From NCBI GenBank assembly GCA_021234155.1, contig JAJEKV010000021.1, positions 15,325,563 to 15,389,562 of the forward strand: DNA of 64,000 nt, read 5' to 3'. Below are positions 11,668 through 21,752 of the stretch, in pieces. Made by a program: the position numbers and the translations under genes. How positions within the stretch are numbered: position 1 is the first letter of the stretch; every line of letters begins with the position of its first letter. This DNA is from Isoetes taiwanensis. Lineage: Eukaryota; Streptophyta; Lycopodiopsida; Isoetales; Isoetaceae. Under the pieces are notes generated by a model that saw only the letters and a list, made by a program, of their open reading frames with translations, did not search any database and was not told the origin of the DNA.

Positions 11668-11711
11668 GGCATTGTATTTGCTAGACATTAGATCCAAATC
11701 TTAACAGTGTC

Positions 11712-14340
11712 AATGTTTCTTTGGCACTCGAGTCTATAGAACTTAACATAAATAAAAAAATAATAATATGAAAGGGCAATGCTCCAGAAACTCTATATTT
11801 CAAACAACAATTAACAATAGTGAGGAACGTTTTAAAAGGTATCAGATACATCTGGAAAAATGGTTCGGAATTAAATTGAATTCCAAAATTAGTTGGTTTT
11901 TCCTATAGAACACATATCATACGCATTAGATAGATTTACTTGTAGCTACATGCTCTATCTTGTAACTAAAAGAATCATGTACCACTACCACGTCACTTAC
12001 GGTGTTACAGCAGACTCTTTCTCCTCCATGACTGATAAGCTAACAAAAGGAAAATACATGCTGCAAAAATAAGTACAAATTGTCCATAATATCTGCATGA
12101 TGTTTCAACCCCAAACATAATGATTAAACGTATGCAGCATGAGATTTATAATAGAAGAAAGATATTGTTTGCATGGGAGAAATGCTTAACATTATACTGC
12201 TAGCACATAAGCTAAACCAAATTACAACTTGGAATTGATCTGTGTAGTCATCAGTCTAAACACCCATGCCACGAAAACCACCAGGAGATATCCGGAAAAG
12301 AAATGATGGCAAAATAACAACACATTAAACTCGTCAATGGGTCAATTTATAGTGCTTGTATAATTGATCCAAAAGAAATCACATTCTCAATCATATATTG
12401 ATATCAAACAGATTAATGGCATACTAAATATTGAATAGCTGGAGAACATCCAATAGCTTCAAAAGTAAAAAAGCTTTCAAAGTTTAAGTCTGCAAAGAAA
12501 CATAACAGAAATTATATTTTAGTGTTTGCAATGATGCCAGCAAGCAAGAAACTTAGTCAATGGTTTTAAACCTCTAGAACTTGGAAATTAGAATATTTAG
12601 ATAAGAGGTGGATACTTGCATAATCTTTTTTTTATGATAATCTGCTGGCTGATTGCATGCCATCTGAGATATCCCAACATCTTCAAAATAATGACATGAG
12701 TACGAATAATATTGGGTTAGATTATTCAACTTAAAATATCAAACTCAAATCTAATACTCACTCCAGTCTCTCGCTTAGAATATCCACATTTTATCCTCAC
12801 TTATAATGAGGTGCACAGAGCTACCTCCTTTCAAATATGTCTACAGAATCCATTCAGGACAATCAAACGTTCAATTTCCTTAAATTGATCTAGGTCTTTA
12901 CCTTCGCCCTTGTATTTAAAAAGCCTTCCTTGCAATCATCGATCTTTCATCTTGGCAATGCAAGGATACACTCAATGGCTCTTCAATATTTCAAGGCAGA
13001 TTCTAATAATAAATCCAATAAACATCCTCCAATCTAATACAATAGCCTCCAGAGGCTATTTGTTCTCTGCAACCCTTATGGGAGTAAGGAACAAAGGCCC
13101 GAAGTAAGCTTCTTTGTGACACCTTTATTGCAGACCATGAGTTTGCCTCTAAATATTGCAATGCTCCATGAATAATCATGTTATCAAAGAGCTAGATTTC
13201 GTCTAGAGCTGAAAACTTATAGCTTCAAAACAGGCAATGAAATCTACTGAAATGCCATTCTAAAAATAAAGCGTACAAAGTCAGAAAGAAGAAAAGTAAC
13301 AAAATTTAAAGCACACTTGAAGCAATATTGGGTTATAGCTTGCCGGAGCTAGTAACGAGCACGACTACAACAAATATGCAGTCATTTATCCAGCTGGGTT
13401 CTGTTCACAAAGAGGCCAGAGGAATCAAATGTATCAACGCATTTTCTCTTGGAAGATAATAAGTAGAAAAGATGCATCTTCTCTCAGAAGACAATAAGCA
13501 GAAAAAATGCTAACCTGCTAAACCCAAATTCTATGCAGCTGCTGTTCACGGAAAGGGCGAAGTAATTGAGAATCTTAAACAAAAAAGAAAGCAATGTTAT
13601 AGTGCTGCATCAAGCCTGCAAAAACTGAACTGAAAAATTCTATTAACACATTGCATCAGGCTGGATTCCTCTAATTGAACATCTTGAGCATATTGTCATG
13701 CCTCCCCCTTGAGAAACCTCACTGCAGAAAGTCCAATGGATTTACAGCTTGTAGATTCATATGGGCTGCAAAGCAAGTTGCCTCCTATCCCTATTCCTGC
13801 AACAAGTTTACAAAGGAAGAAAAAACATAATGGACCTTAGAGATGATCCATATCAGCAATAAAAATGTTGTAAGCCTCAATCAGCAGTATGCTGCAAATT
13901 ACATAATTTTGTATCTTTCAATCCAAATTTCATTTTTCAGAAGCTCAAGAGGAAGTGGCATGAGGCACTTGATTGAGAGAAATTTGTGGAGGAGGCAAAA
14001 GCTCAAGAAGCAGTGGCATGAGGCCCATGTACATCAATTGCTGGTTTAAAGAGGATCAGTAGAGCAAACGCAAATTCTGTCTAATACTTACAAAATCATT
14101 AATTAAGTTTTTTTTTGAGCAATTTTTGGTGCAAGAAGCTGACACATTGAACACATTTAAAGCTTGTTGCAACAGTCCAGTTCTATCTAAGCAGCAGAAA
14201 GCAGAACCTCAGCAGATTGGTACTTTGGCTTAGATGTTGTTGTCTAAAGATCAGCAAGCAGCTTGGAACTTGGTCTTGAAGCAACTACGAATGCTTGGCT
14301 ACTTGCAACAGACCTGCAACAACATCAAATTAATCACATC
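11712..14340. other. No gene seen
   Basis: AT-rich sequence without a convincing frame, terminal repeat or RNA gene on either strand. Short open readings (for example 12910-13107 and 13843-14049) have no motif and no codon pattern I would trust. Given the MIP2-like exon just downstream at 15.1 kb, part of this could be intron or 3' flank of that gene, but I found no further matching exon. Confidence 0.4.
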
Positions 14341-14347
14341 ACATCAG

Positions 14348-15115
14348 TAATCTTTTGCTCTAACTTGTGGAGGAATTAAATTCATAATACAGGAGAGATG
14401 CTAGCTGGCTGATCAACAACAGTAGAATTTATCCCCTCAAGTAATTCCTGGGTGAATATGAATGTAAGATCATACTGAATCTTATGAACAAAGTGGAGCC
14501 CGAATCAGGTTTGCTTTCATTTTAAGATTCTACATGTGCCATAAAAATATGCCTTGCTTCTGAACAACAGGGAGACTCTATCAGACTTCTGAAATCTGCC
14601 TTAGTAGGGCTAGAAGTTGGCAGTCCAGGTCTGAACTTGCAACATGGAAGTAATAAAAAAGAAGATTGGACATAGGCAATTGAGGTAAAATATCTTATTT
14701 CTGATCTGAATCTTCTTTCTGATCTGCTAGGCAAAATAGTAACACATACATGACAGGTAAAATTAATAATTTAATTCGGTAATCTTTTGCTCTAACTTGT
14801 GGACGAATTAAATTCATAATACAGGAGAGATGCTAGCTAGCTAATCAACAACAGTAGAATTTATCCCCTCAAGTAATTCTTGGGTGAATATAAATGTAAG
14901 ACCATACTGAATCTTATGAACAAAGTGGAGCCCGAATCAGGTTTGCTTTCATTCTAAGATTCTACATGTGCCATAAAAATATGCCTTGTTTCTGAACAAC
15001 AGGGAGACTCTATCAGACTTCTGAAATCTGCCTTAGTAGAGCTAGAAGTTGGCAGTCCAGGTCTGAACTTGCAACAGGGAAGTAAAAAAAAGGAAGATTG
15101 GACATAGGCAAAGAT
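14348..15115. repeat. Tandem duplication, about 340 bp, period 431 bp
   Basis: 14348-14690 and 14779-15115 are more than 90% alike (both start TAATCTTTTGCTCTAACTTG and share TTATCCCCTCAAGTAATTC). They are separated by about 90 bp. The second copy ends just before the splice donor of the MIP2-like exon, so the repeat is probably intronic or flanking. Confidence 0.8.
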
Positions 15116-15137
15116 TGGGTACCGATATAACACTTAC

Positions 15138-15538
15138 ATATCCATCTTCATTAGCTAAGGTCAGGGCCCTATTATCCCACCAACTAATATCCTTCAGATC
15201 TCTTCTAATATCATTGTGGCCAAGACATGTTCCAACATTGTACCTTTTGTTTTTCTCCCAACTTAAGTCAATCTTATATTTGTGAATGTTTTATGAGCTG
15301 ATATCTCCCAAATTAAAAGGTACCCAACTTAAGCTTTGGGGCTTAAGTTCTGCTAGGTGCAATATACCAGCACTATCCAATAAAGCAAGATATTGCCCAT
15401 CAGGTGATATGATAGCCTTGGGCAAGAATTTTCTTGTTGTTTTGTTCAACAGGCTTATGTGCTCTACATCACTATAGTTAACTCGGACGAATTTTTCGGG
15501 AAAACCACTCAGATTCCAAAGTGACAAAGAAGATGGTC
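15138..15538 (-). pseudogene. One exon of a MIP2/NBAS-like (Sec39 family) gene, with an in-frame stop
   Basis: The minus-strand reading has a splice acceptor (TTTTGTTATGCAG before 15538) and a donor (GTAAGTG from 15137 downward), framing a 401-bp exon. Its protein (LSLWNLSGFPEKFVRV, then PKAIISPDGQYLALLDSAG, then DLKDISWWDNRALTLAN) follows the order and spacing of the N-terminal beta-propeller of plant MAG2-interacting protein 2 / NBAS, which tethers Golgi-to-ER vesicles in the Dsl1-type complex. There, 'LSLW...', 'PKVLISPQGKFVATLDLTG' and 'VDFTWWSDHILTLA' occur in the same order. A TAA codon (15291-15293) breaks the frame in the middle while the same frame continues on both sides. Only 300 bp separate it from a lipase pseudogene upstream, so the preceding exons are missing. 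I therefore read it as a gene relic. Confidence 0.7.
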
Positions 15539-15837
15539 CTGCATAACAAAATAAAGATATAAATCTTCATCATAATTTTCAGTTGATAATGATACCACAT
15601 CCTAATCAATGTAATTTCCCACTTACAGGGCACAATTTAAAACATAGATACCTGTAATCAACGATTTATTTGAATCTACTATTCCTCTTCTATTCCAAGA
15701 TTCAGTCTTTCTCAGACATTCTCTTGCTCAAGATAGCCCAGTTGGGTGGTGAGCTTTGCCCTTAAGGGGTGGATTGATGTTTATTCCTTTTTTTTCTTGA
15801 TGATTATTTTGCAGAAACATCCTAGAGTCTACACAAT

Positions 15838-15953
15838 CGTATCAAGATATGCTTCCAGATTATGGTGGTCTATTGTGTTGTTGCTGAGCTACAAAGATGG
15901 CGACATCTCTGAGTTTCGCCTCAGCTCAACGCCCACATGAGTGTAGAGATGCT
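15838..15953 (-). pseudogene. Class II phospholipase A1 pseudogene, 3' piece
   Basis: This piece is about 85% identical to 29023-29130 of the intact lipase at 28.8-30.1 kb and has the same orientation. It covers the region from SHVGVEL to HNLEAYLHL. Just before the 5.2-kb insertion the homology jumps (GTGTAGAGATGCT matches 29534-29546), showing an internal deletion of about 400 bp compared with the intact gene. It was split from the 21152-21219 piece by the hAT-like insertion. Confidence 0.85.
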
Positions 15954-16088
15954 CATAGTTGGAGCAACCTTCTGACCTCTCCGACCTTCCGACCTAGGTT
16001 GATATACCCCAACCTAGGTCGGGTATTTTTGTCGCCCTTCCTAGCTTTTGCCAAAATCACAAATTTTATTTCTCCCACATAAAAATTA

Positions 16089-16116
16089 CTAGTAATAGTG
16101 CCCGGCGTTGCCGGGC
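16089..16116 (-). mobile_element. Helitron 3' terminus (second)
   Basis: On the minus strand the perfect hairpin GCCCGGC-AAC-GCCGGGC (plus 16100-16116) is followed by ACTATTA and CTAG, then T. It has the same structure as at 721 and 42614. The body should lie above 16116, inside the hAT-like element. The other end is not identified. Confidence 0.55.
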
Positions 16117-17049
16117 TTTAACAACAATGTGTGACATTGGGATGTTGTGTTTTTAATATCATTCTGCACATAAATAAAGTATGCGATGTTGGGATGTTGT
16201 GTTTTTAGTATCATTTTGCACAAATGCAAAAAATTTTGTCCCCAAATGATATGGATTTGAATCACTTTCTATTGTAATGTAGAACGAAATGGAGAAAGCC
16301 ATTTAGATGGCGTGACCAAATTCTGCAGGTCATGATGGAAGCATGAACGAATTCTACAGGTTTTGTGGAGCGATTTGCCATTTCCAATAAGAATGCTTCA
16401 AGAAACTTGTCGGAATGCAGACCCACTTACCTTGATGTATAGCAATGTAGTTCGTGGACTATTATTAAAAGGCAAAAATGGTTTTGTTGCAAAGTTATTG
16501 GGTGTGTAAATTTACGATCAAAGCTTCTGCGCATTTTCAAAAGCAACCAATATTGGTTGAGTATAAGCAACCAAATATCTAGCCCCCGTGCATCCAAAGC
16601 ATATGATCCAGGTTTAAATACCTTATATTCAATATCAGAATGTTGGACACCAATGTCCATTGTACTTGTAGAGATGTATTGGAAGGGGTAATCGAGCCTA
16701 ATATCTACAGCCTCCTTGCTAAGATTCAAGGTTTGATTGTTTCATTGTACCTTATACTTTTGGATAGGTCTACACGGGAAGTAATCAAAAGCTTAGATAT
16801 TGAATAATATGGGTTAGAATATGCCAATGTCAAATTTTGGCTAGGAAACTTGCCTTTGCCTTCCAAATTTGGAAATTGCATTGTTGAGGCTTGATATTTT
16901 TCCTTGGTCACATTGGCGGCATCATATTTTCAAGTTAAATGGTTGTTCATACGCAAGGTTTTAGAAGGAGACTACATTGCCATTTAAAAAGGAAATTCTT
17001 ATGAAAAGATATTTGAACTTAGCAAGTTGTGGAAGTAATGGTGGAATTT

Positions 17050-17850
17050 TCGAATATTTTCATTCTAGAAGTCCCTCTTCCCATAGTAAAAGCACCAGAA
17101 ATGACTGCACATACAGTTTTGCATATTGTGTTCCATATTGGTTATTTGCATAGAACCGGGTATGCTCCTATGCTCTAAGAAAATTAGATGGAATTTCTGG
17201 GTTTTCATTTTGTAGCCCCTTTTCCTTCGAAGAAAAGACAAAAAATGTGTGCACATACATTGCAGATTATGTTCCAGTTGTATTGATCATATGCATGAAC
17301 AATGTTCTATACTCCAAGGACTGATCATCTGCATAGAACTGAATATATTCCTATGCTCTAAGAAATTTAGGTGGTTGTTCTAAATAGCCACATTCTGAAG
17401 TCCCATTACCTTCAAAAGAATGGACTAAAAATGCTTGCTCATACATTCCATATTATGTTGCAGTTCTATTGATCATCTGCAAAAACGCCTCCACATTCTG
17501 AAGTCCCATTCCCTTCAAAAGAAGGGACTAAAAATGTCTGCACATACATTCCATAGTTCCATATTATGTTGCAATTCTATCGATCTGCAAAAACGCCTGC
17601 ACACACGTTGCATATTACGTTTCAATTGTATTTTGTCATCTACATGAACAATGTTCATGTGCTCTAAGGGCTAGAACTGGGTATGTTCCTATACTGTAAG
17701 AAATTTAGGTGGTTTTCTGAATATTTCATTTTGAAGTCCCTTACCCTTCGAAGAAGGGACAAAAAATAAATGCTTGCACATATATTGTATATTATGTTCT
17801 AGTATTAGTTATATGCATGGACAATCCTCATGTGCTCCAAGGATTTTAAA
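17050..17850. repeat. Degenerate tandem repeat, unit about 150-170 bp
   Basis: Five or so units each contain a 'GAAGTCCC..TTCCCTTC' phrase, 'GCACATACATT(CC/GC)ATATTATGTT', 'TTGATCATCTGCAT' and 'TATGCTCTAAGAAATTTAGGTGG'. Some units are shortened (for example around 17470-17590). No coding frame persists through the units. Confidence 0.75.
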
Positions 17851-18019
17851 TAACAAAAAGTACATGAAAAATGATGTTGATTGAATCTACGAACAAAATG
17901 GAGAGGAGATATTACAAAAACTGGCAATAAAGGTTTTGATGGATGCAGGCTTCATGTTGTGAATAAATGGGAGAAAACATAGCTTATATCTTTCCACTGT
18001 ATCTTAATACATAACACGA

Positions 18020-18375
18020 CTGTCAAGGTTAAATTACACTGTATCTTACCAGAAATTCTAATTGTTGTTTCCAGTCTAAAATAATGAACAGTAAATCCTG
18101 AGAAACAGAAATACCGATGCTTTTTCCAACCTGTAAGAATCGAATGATAAATCCTGAGAAAGTTGCTTTAAATATCCAGCTGCCTGAACACATAATAGAA
18201 CTGTCAAGGTTAAATTACATTGTATCTTGCCAGAAATTCTAATTATTGTTTCCAGTCTCAAAAAACGAACAGTAAATCCTGAGAAACAGAAATAGTAATG
18301 CTTTTTTCAACCTGTAAGAATCAAATAGTAAATCCTGAGAAAGTTGCTTTAAAAATCCAGTTGCCTGAAGGTTTA
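18020..18375. repeat. Two-copy tandem repeat, period 181 bp
   Basis: 18020-18200 and 18201-18375 are about 92% alike (start CTGTCAAGGTTAAATTACA; both contain AACAGTAAATCCTGAGAAAC). Confidence 0.8.
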
Positions 18376-20950
18376 GCAGCAAAGTATATTGTTTCTTTAG
18401 CCAGTGATTGAGACAAATGTCTTCTCAGATTTGCTTACCACATGCAGTGAGTGCAACAGACTTCTAATGCTTCTGTCACTTCTGAAACTCTTACTTAAAT
18501 GACTTAGAAAAAGACAATGTTGTTTGATACAATAGCAACCCATAACATTTTCAAACTGGCTATTGCCTAATTCATAAACATGCAATGGAATACTCGAGAA
18601 ACGTACAACATACAGTGAACTGCAAGCTTCTACACGCCCACAATGGAATCAAGAAATACCAGATGACAAATGCATGCTACAGGAAGAGAGCATGAGACCA
18701 ATTTTGGAACACACCTCATTGTAATTATAAACATGCAGTCCACTGTTAAATGGCTCCAAGGTGTCTGCCATGTGGCAACCTGATCAAGGATATATCACTT
18801 TGTTTAAATAGAGGTACTCTATTGTAAATTTCAATTAAGAAAACACAACAGGTTTACTGACCTTACCTTAATAGAGATGCATGATACATGGAACATGCGA
18901 GTGCATCTCAATACTTTATCATCAACATCTTCAACATCTTACTACCAAAATTTTTGCTCCCTGGGCTCACCCTTCCTGATATGTGGGTCTTCTTATGCTA
19001 CATAAGTATTAGTCCAGGTATGGAAGTTTCCCTCTAAAATGTTTGGAAGCATGTCTGAACATAAACATAATATATAGACCAAATAAAATATTTGGAGGTT
19101 TTCTATGAACAGTTGTTTGTTGCAAGATGTGAGGCTACCATATTATAAGGTTGACAGCATAAAGTGCAAGACAACCTAATTAGAATTGGCTTGGCACATC
19201 TCAGAAAGATATAAGTTCTTGAGTAATTTGCCAATTGCTATCCATTACTGCTTAGAAGCAACCACCAACAAAGATGTCAGCCAGATGTAAGCCTAACATT
19301 ACGTTGTTCTGGCAAGAAGACCTACCATTTATTAACAACAAAAGAAGACCTTCGCTGGAAAATATTACGAAGAATATATTGACATCTCGAAGAAAATGAA
19401 CTAAACAATAAGGAGCTTTGTACCACTAAAGGAAAATGGATAATCTGCATCCAACATTCGTGTTTGGCATTCTTGAGCATCATAATGCTTTCAGATACAA
19501 AACTACATGTAGATCATAGATATAAAAGGACATCTTGAGCATCTTAATAGCTTTCAAAACTATATGCAAATCATAGATATGGATATCATTCAATAAAAAT
19601 TTGCACTGACTATCCAAATGGTCCCTTGTATGCAACGGGTGCCTAATCTAGTAAAGAGAGCCAGAATCGTGAGCAATCATGAATTTCCCTTTCATTCAAT
19701 GCATCTAAGCTACATGGATATATATATCTCCAACATGTCGTTTGTGTATGCAAGTAAAGAAATAACAGAAAAAGTTAACTAATTTTGGACCTTAAACAGA
19801 AGAGCACCGATGCAGACGATGCTGTGTAGATAGATAAGAAATATGGAGCCGAACAGATGGCGTAAAACATAACAGACGGAGTGGAAGTTGACAACAATAT
19901 TCATCTCTGCACAAAGCACAAAAACAATCAGACTATGGAGCGTAGCAAAAATAATGATGGTTGATGTATCTACCATCATGGACAAATACTGAAAGATATT
20001 GGCATCTCCACCATACAGCAAACCGATTTAACCCTTCAGAAAAGCCCCTAAATACTTTCAATTCTTAGATCTAGCCGAAATCTGAATTTTTTACGAATCA
20101 GTAAGGGCTTTAATGAAGTGGTCTAGATCTGACAACTATTGGCATGGAGCTACTCTACGATCTATGATAATCAAACTGTAGCTATAAATCCATCCATGAG
20201 TCAGGCTACACACCAAGATCGCCACCTGTAACCATGCAGCATAATCTAATCTGGAATCCAATCTGAAATCACAGGGAAAAATGAAAAGGGGCAAATCGAT
20301 TTGCCCGAGATTGGAAAGGGAAAAATCGGGACCTAAATCATACCTAAATTGACATTTCCTGATTTTTGGAACACCGGATTCTTTTCCGGCAATCAGAAAC
20401 CCCAAAACCTTAGGAAACTCACTTAAGAAAAAATTCCAATTTTTTTTCCTCTAGATCGGAAAAACCAAATTTAAACAATATCCCATATAAAAATTATAGA
20501 CAACATAAAATACATCTAAAACAACAAAAAATGCAGTTTATTGGGGTTGGTTGACTTAATCTCTACCAGATAATGGGTATTTATGCTATCCAACCAATGT
20601 AATAAGACGCGTTTTATCATTGAAATCCAGTTCAATTCTTTTTGGAAAAGCTTCCCTTTCGGGTCGGTTTTATTATTCCTGTGGGTTTTTAGCTTTAGGT
20701 AAACCATAATGTATTCTATTGAGTTTTTAGCTTTAGATAAATTGCAATGTATTCTGTTGCAAGCAATTTCATGCAGCAATCCCTTACATTGGCAAATAAA
20801 TCAGAGGGAATGCTTCAAAAACTTACCTAAGGCCCAAATCCCTCTTAAAATCAGCCGAAATCCATGCTACAACAAAGATTCAATACAAAAATCCTTAGAA
20901 CATGAAGAACTTGAAGCATTTGTGGACATAACAGAAAGATAGAAGCTTAC
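18376..20950. other. No gene seen inside the hAT-like element
   Basis: AT-rich. Short minus-strand readings at 19779-20021 and 20136-20405 are hydrophobic or mixed but show no family motif and no clear splice-bounded exon. The stretch 20050-20460 resembles 5'-UTR or leader-type sequence but I cannot support a gene. Confidence 0.35.
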
Positions 20951-21151
20951 AGTGGGCTTTTTGGGGTGCTTCGTCTGCCAAAATAGAACCGTTTTTTGCT
21001 TTCTAGAAACAGAGGAGGCAATACATGAAGAAAATGGGGGGAAATTTTTTTTTGGGCCAATTGACCCAATCGACCTGGACCAATTTCATCCAGTCGGAGC
21101 AGATCGAAATCAGGTCGGCACAGAGCACCGACATGGGTCGGTCCAACCATG

Positions 21152-21219
21152 GAGATGCTGAAAGCCCTCTACTTTAACCTTGCATTCAGATTCTCCTTTG
21201 GTAGTTCTAGAATTAGTAC
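21152..21219 (-). pseudogene. Class II phospholipase A1 pseudogene, 5' piece
   Basis: It matches 29539-29610 of the intact lipase (GAGATGCTGGAAGCCC...; CTCTACTTTAA; TTTCCTTTGGTGGTTCT), in the same orientation. The LINE 3' tail begins immediately after it at about 21220. Together with 15838-15953 it is the remains of a duplicate of the neighbouring lipase gene. Confidence 0.8.
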
Positions 21220-21221
21220 TA

Positions 21222-21249
21222 AATAATAGAATAGAATAGAATAGAATAT
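21222..21249 (-). repeat. LINE microsatellite tail (ATTCT)n
   Basis: AATAGAATAGAATAGAATAG on the plus strand is (CTATT)n on the LINE strand, directly after an AATAAAA signal. Some LINE clades end in a short tandem repeat instead of poly(A). The tail abuts lipase-derived sequence, marking the insertion point. Confidence 0.7.
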
Positions 21250-21431
21250 GATTTTATTGTCCACGGAGACCAACTGGCCTATGAGACCCAAGTACAAAGA
21301 GAGAGCAACAGGCGTATTACTACCAGGATTAAAAAACCCTCGCCCGAAGGGTTTTCGGGGGAAAAACCTTAGTAGCAATAAGGATGCTGACATACTGCAC
21401 AGTTATATACATAATCACAAGTACAACTGAG

Positions 21432-21752
21432 GGGCATAAGCATGTTACAGTGTACCTTAAAAAGTATTATTTAGGGACCATAAAACTACCTAAAAAAGTA
21501 CCCAATACTAGGTACTGGGTACTTATATGATGGCTCAATAACTAATAAGTATTAAATTGGATTAATTCATTTTCACCTCCAATAGTACTGTCTTTATCTT
21601 GGCCTTCAACATTAACATGCTTTTGACTTTTATTTTGGACTTTTGAATTAGTTTTGATAAAAAGAATAAGAAAACAATACCCATTTCTAAAGTACCCACT
21701 GTAGGTACTTTGGCAGGTTCCAAAAGTGGACACCTGTAGCATGCTTATGCCT
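21432..21752. mobile_element. 321-bp MITE, copy 2
   Basis: Target duplication TGAG (21428-21431 and 21753-21756). Inverted ends are GGGCATAAGCATGTTACAG at the left and AGGCATAAGCATGCTACAG read inward from the right. The length equals that of the copy at 10622-10942 and the interior is clearly homologous (AAAAAGTATTATTTAGGGACC; GTACCCA; TGGCAGGTTCCAAAAGTG). It is inserted in the 3' UTR of the LINE. A 4-bp duplication is unusual for plant MITEs. Confidence 0.85.

Larger units (their letters stand above)
2098..11706 (+). mobile_element. Ty1/copia LTR retrotransposon, full length with nested insertions
   Basis: The element starts TGAAGG and ends TTAACA, and is flanked by the 5-bp target duplication GTGTC (2093-2097 and 11707-11711). 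It has a tRNA-iMet primer site directly after the 5' LTR and a polypurine tract directly before the 3' LTR. The coding order is gag, protease, integrase, reverse transcriptase, RNase H, which is the copia order. The two LTRs differ at only about eight positions outside later insertions, so the element is fairly young. At least four later insertions are nested in it: a hAT-like element (4587-5364), a 2.5-kb unit (7047-9547), a MITE (10622-10942) and a LINE fragment (11191-11667). It cannot encode its own complete polyprotein now. Confidence 0.93.
10274..11706 (+). repeat. 3' LTR of the copia element, enlarged by two insertions
   Basis: It matches 2098-2715 but is 1433 bp long because of a 321-bp MITE (10622-10942) and a 477-bp LINE fragment (11191-11667). 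Its end TTAACA is followed by the second GTGTC. Confidence 0.92.
15954..21151. mobile_element. 5.2-kb hAT-like element splitting a lipase pseudogene
   Basis: The flanks carry an 8-bp target duplication GAGATGCT (15946-15953 and 21152-21159) that lies in lipase-derived sequence on both sides. The ends form imperfect inverted repeats: CATAGTTGGAGCAACC on the left and CATGGTTGGACCGACC read inward from the right. Just inside the left end is a perfect 11-bp hairpin (GACCTAGGTTG / CAACCTAGGTC, 15991-16020). I see no hAT transposase. The interior holds a Helitron 3' end (16089), tandem repeats at 17.05-17.85 and 18.02-18.37 kb, and long AT-rich DNA. It may be a short element enlarged by later insertions. 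Confidence 0.7.
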
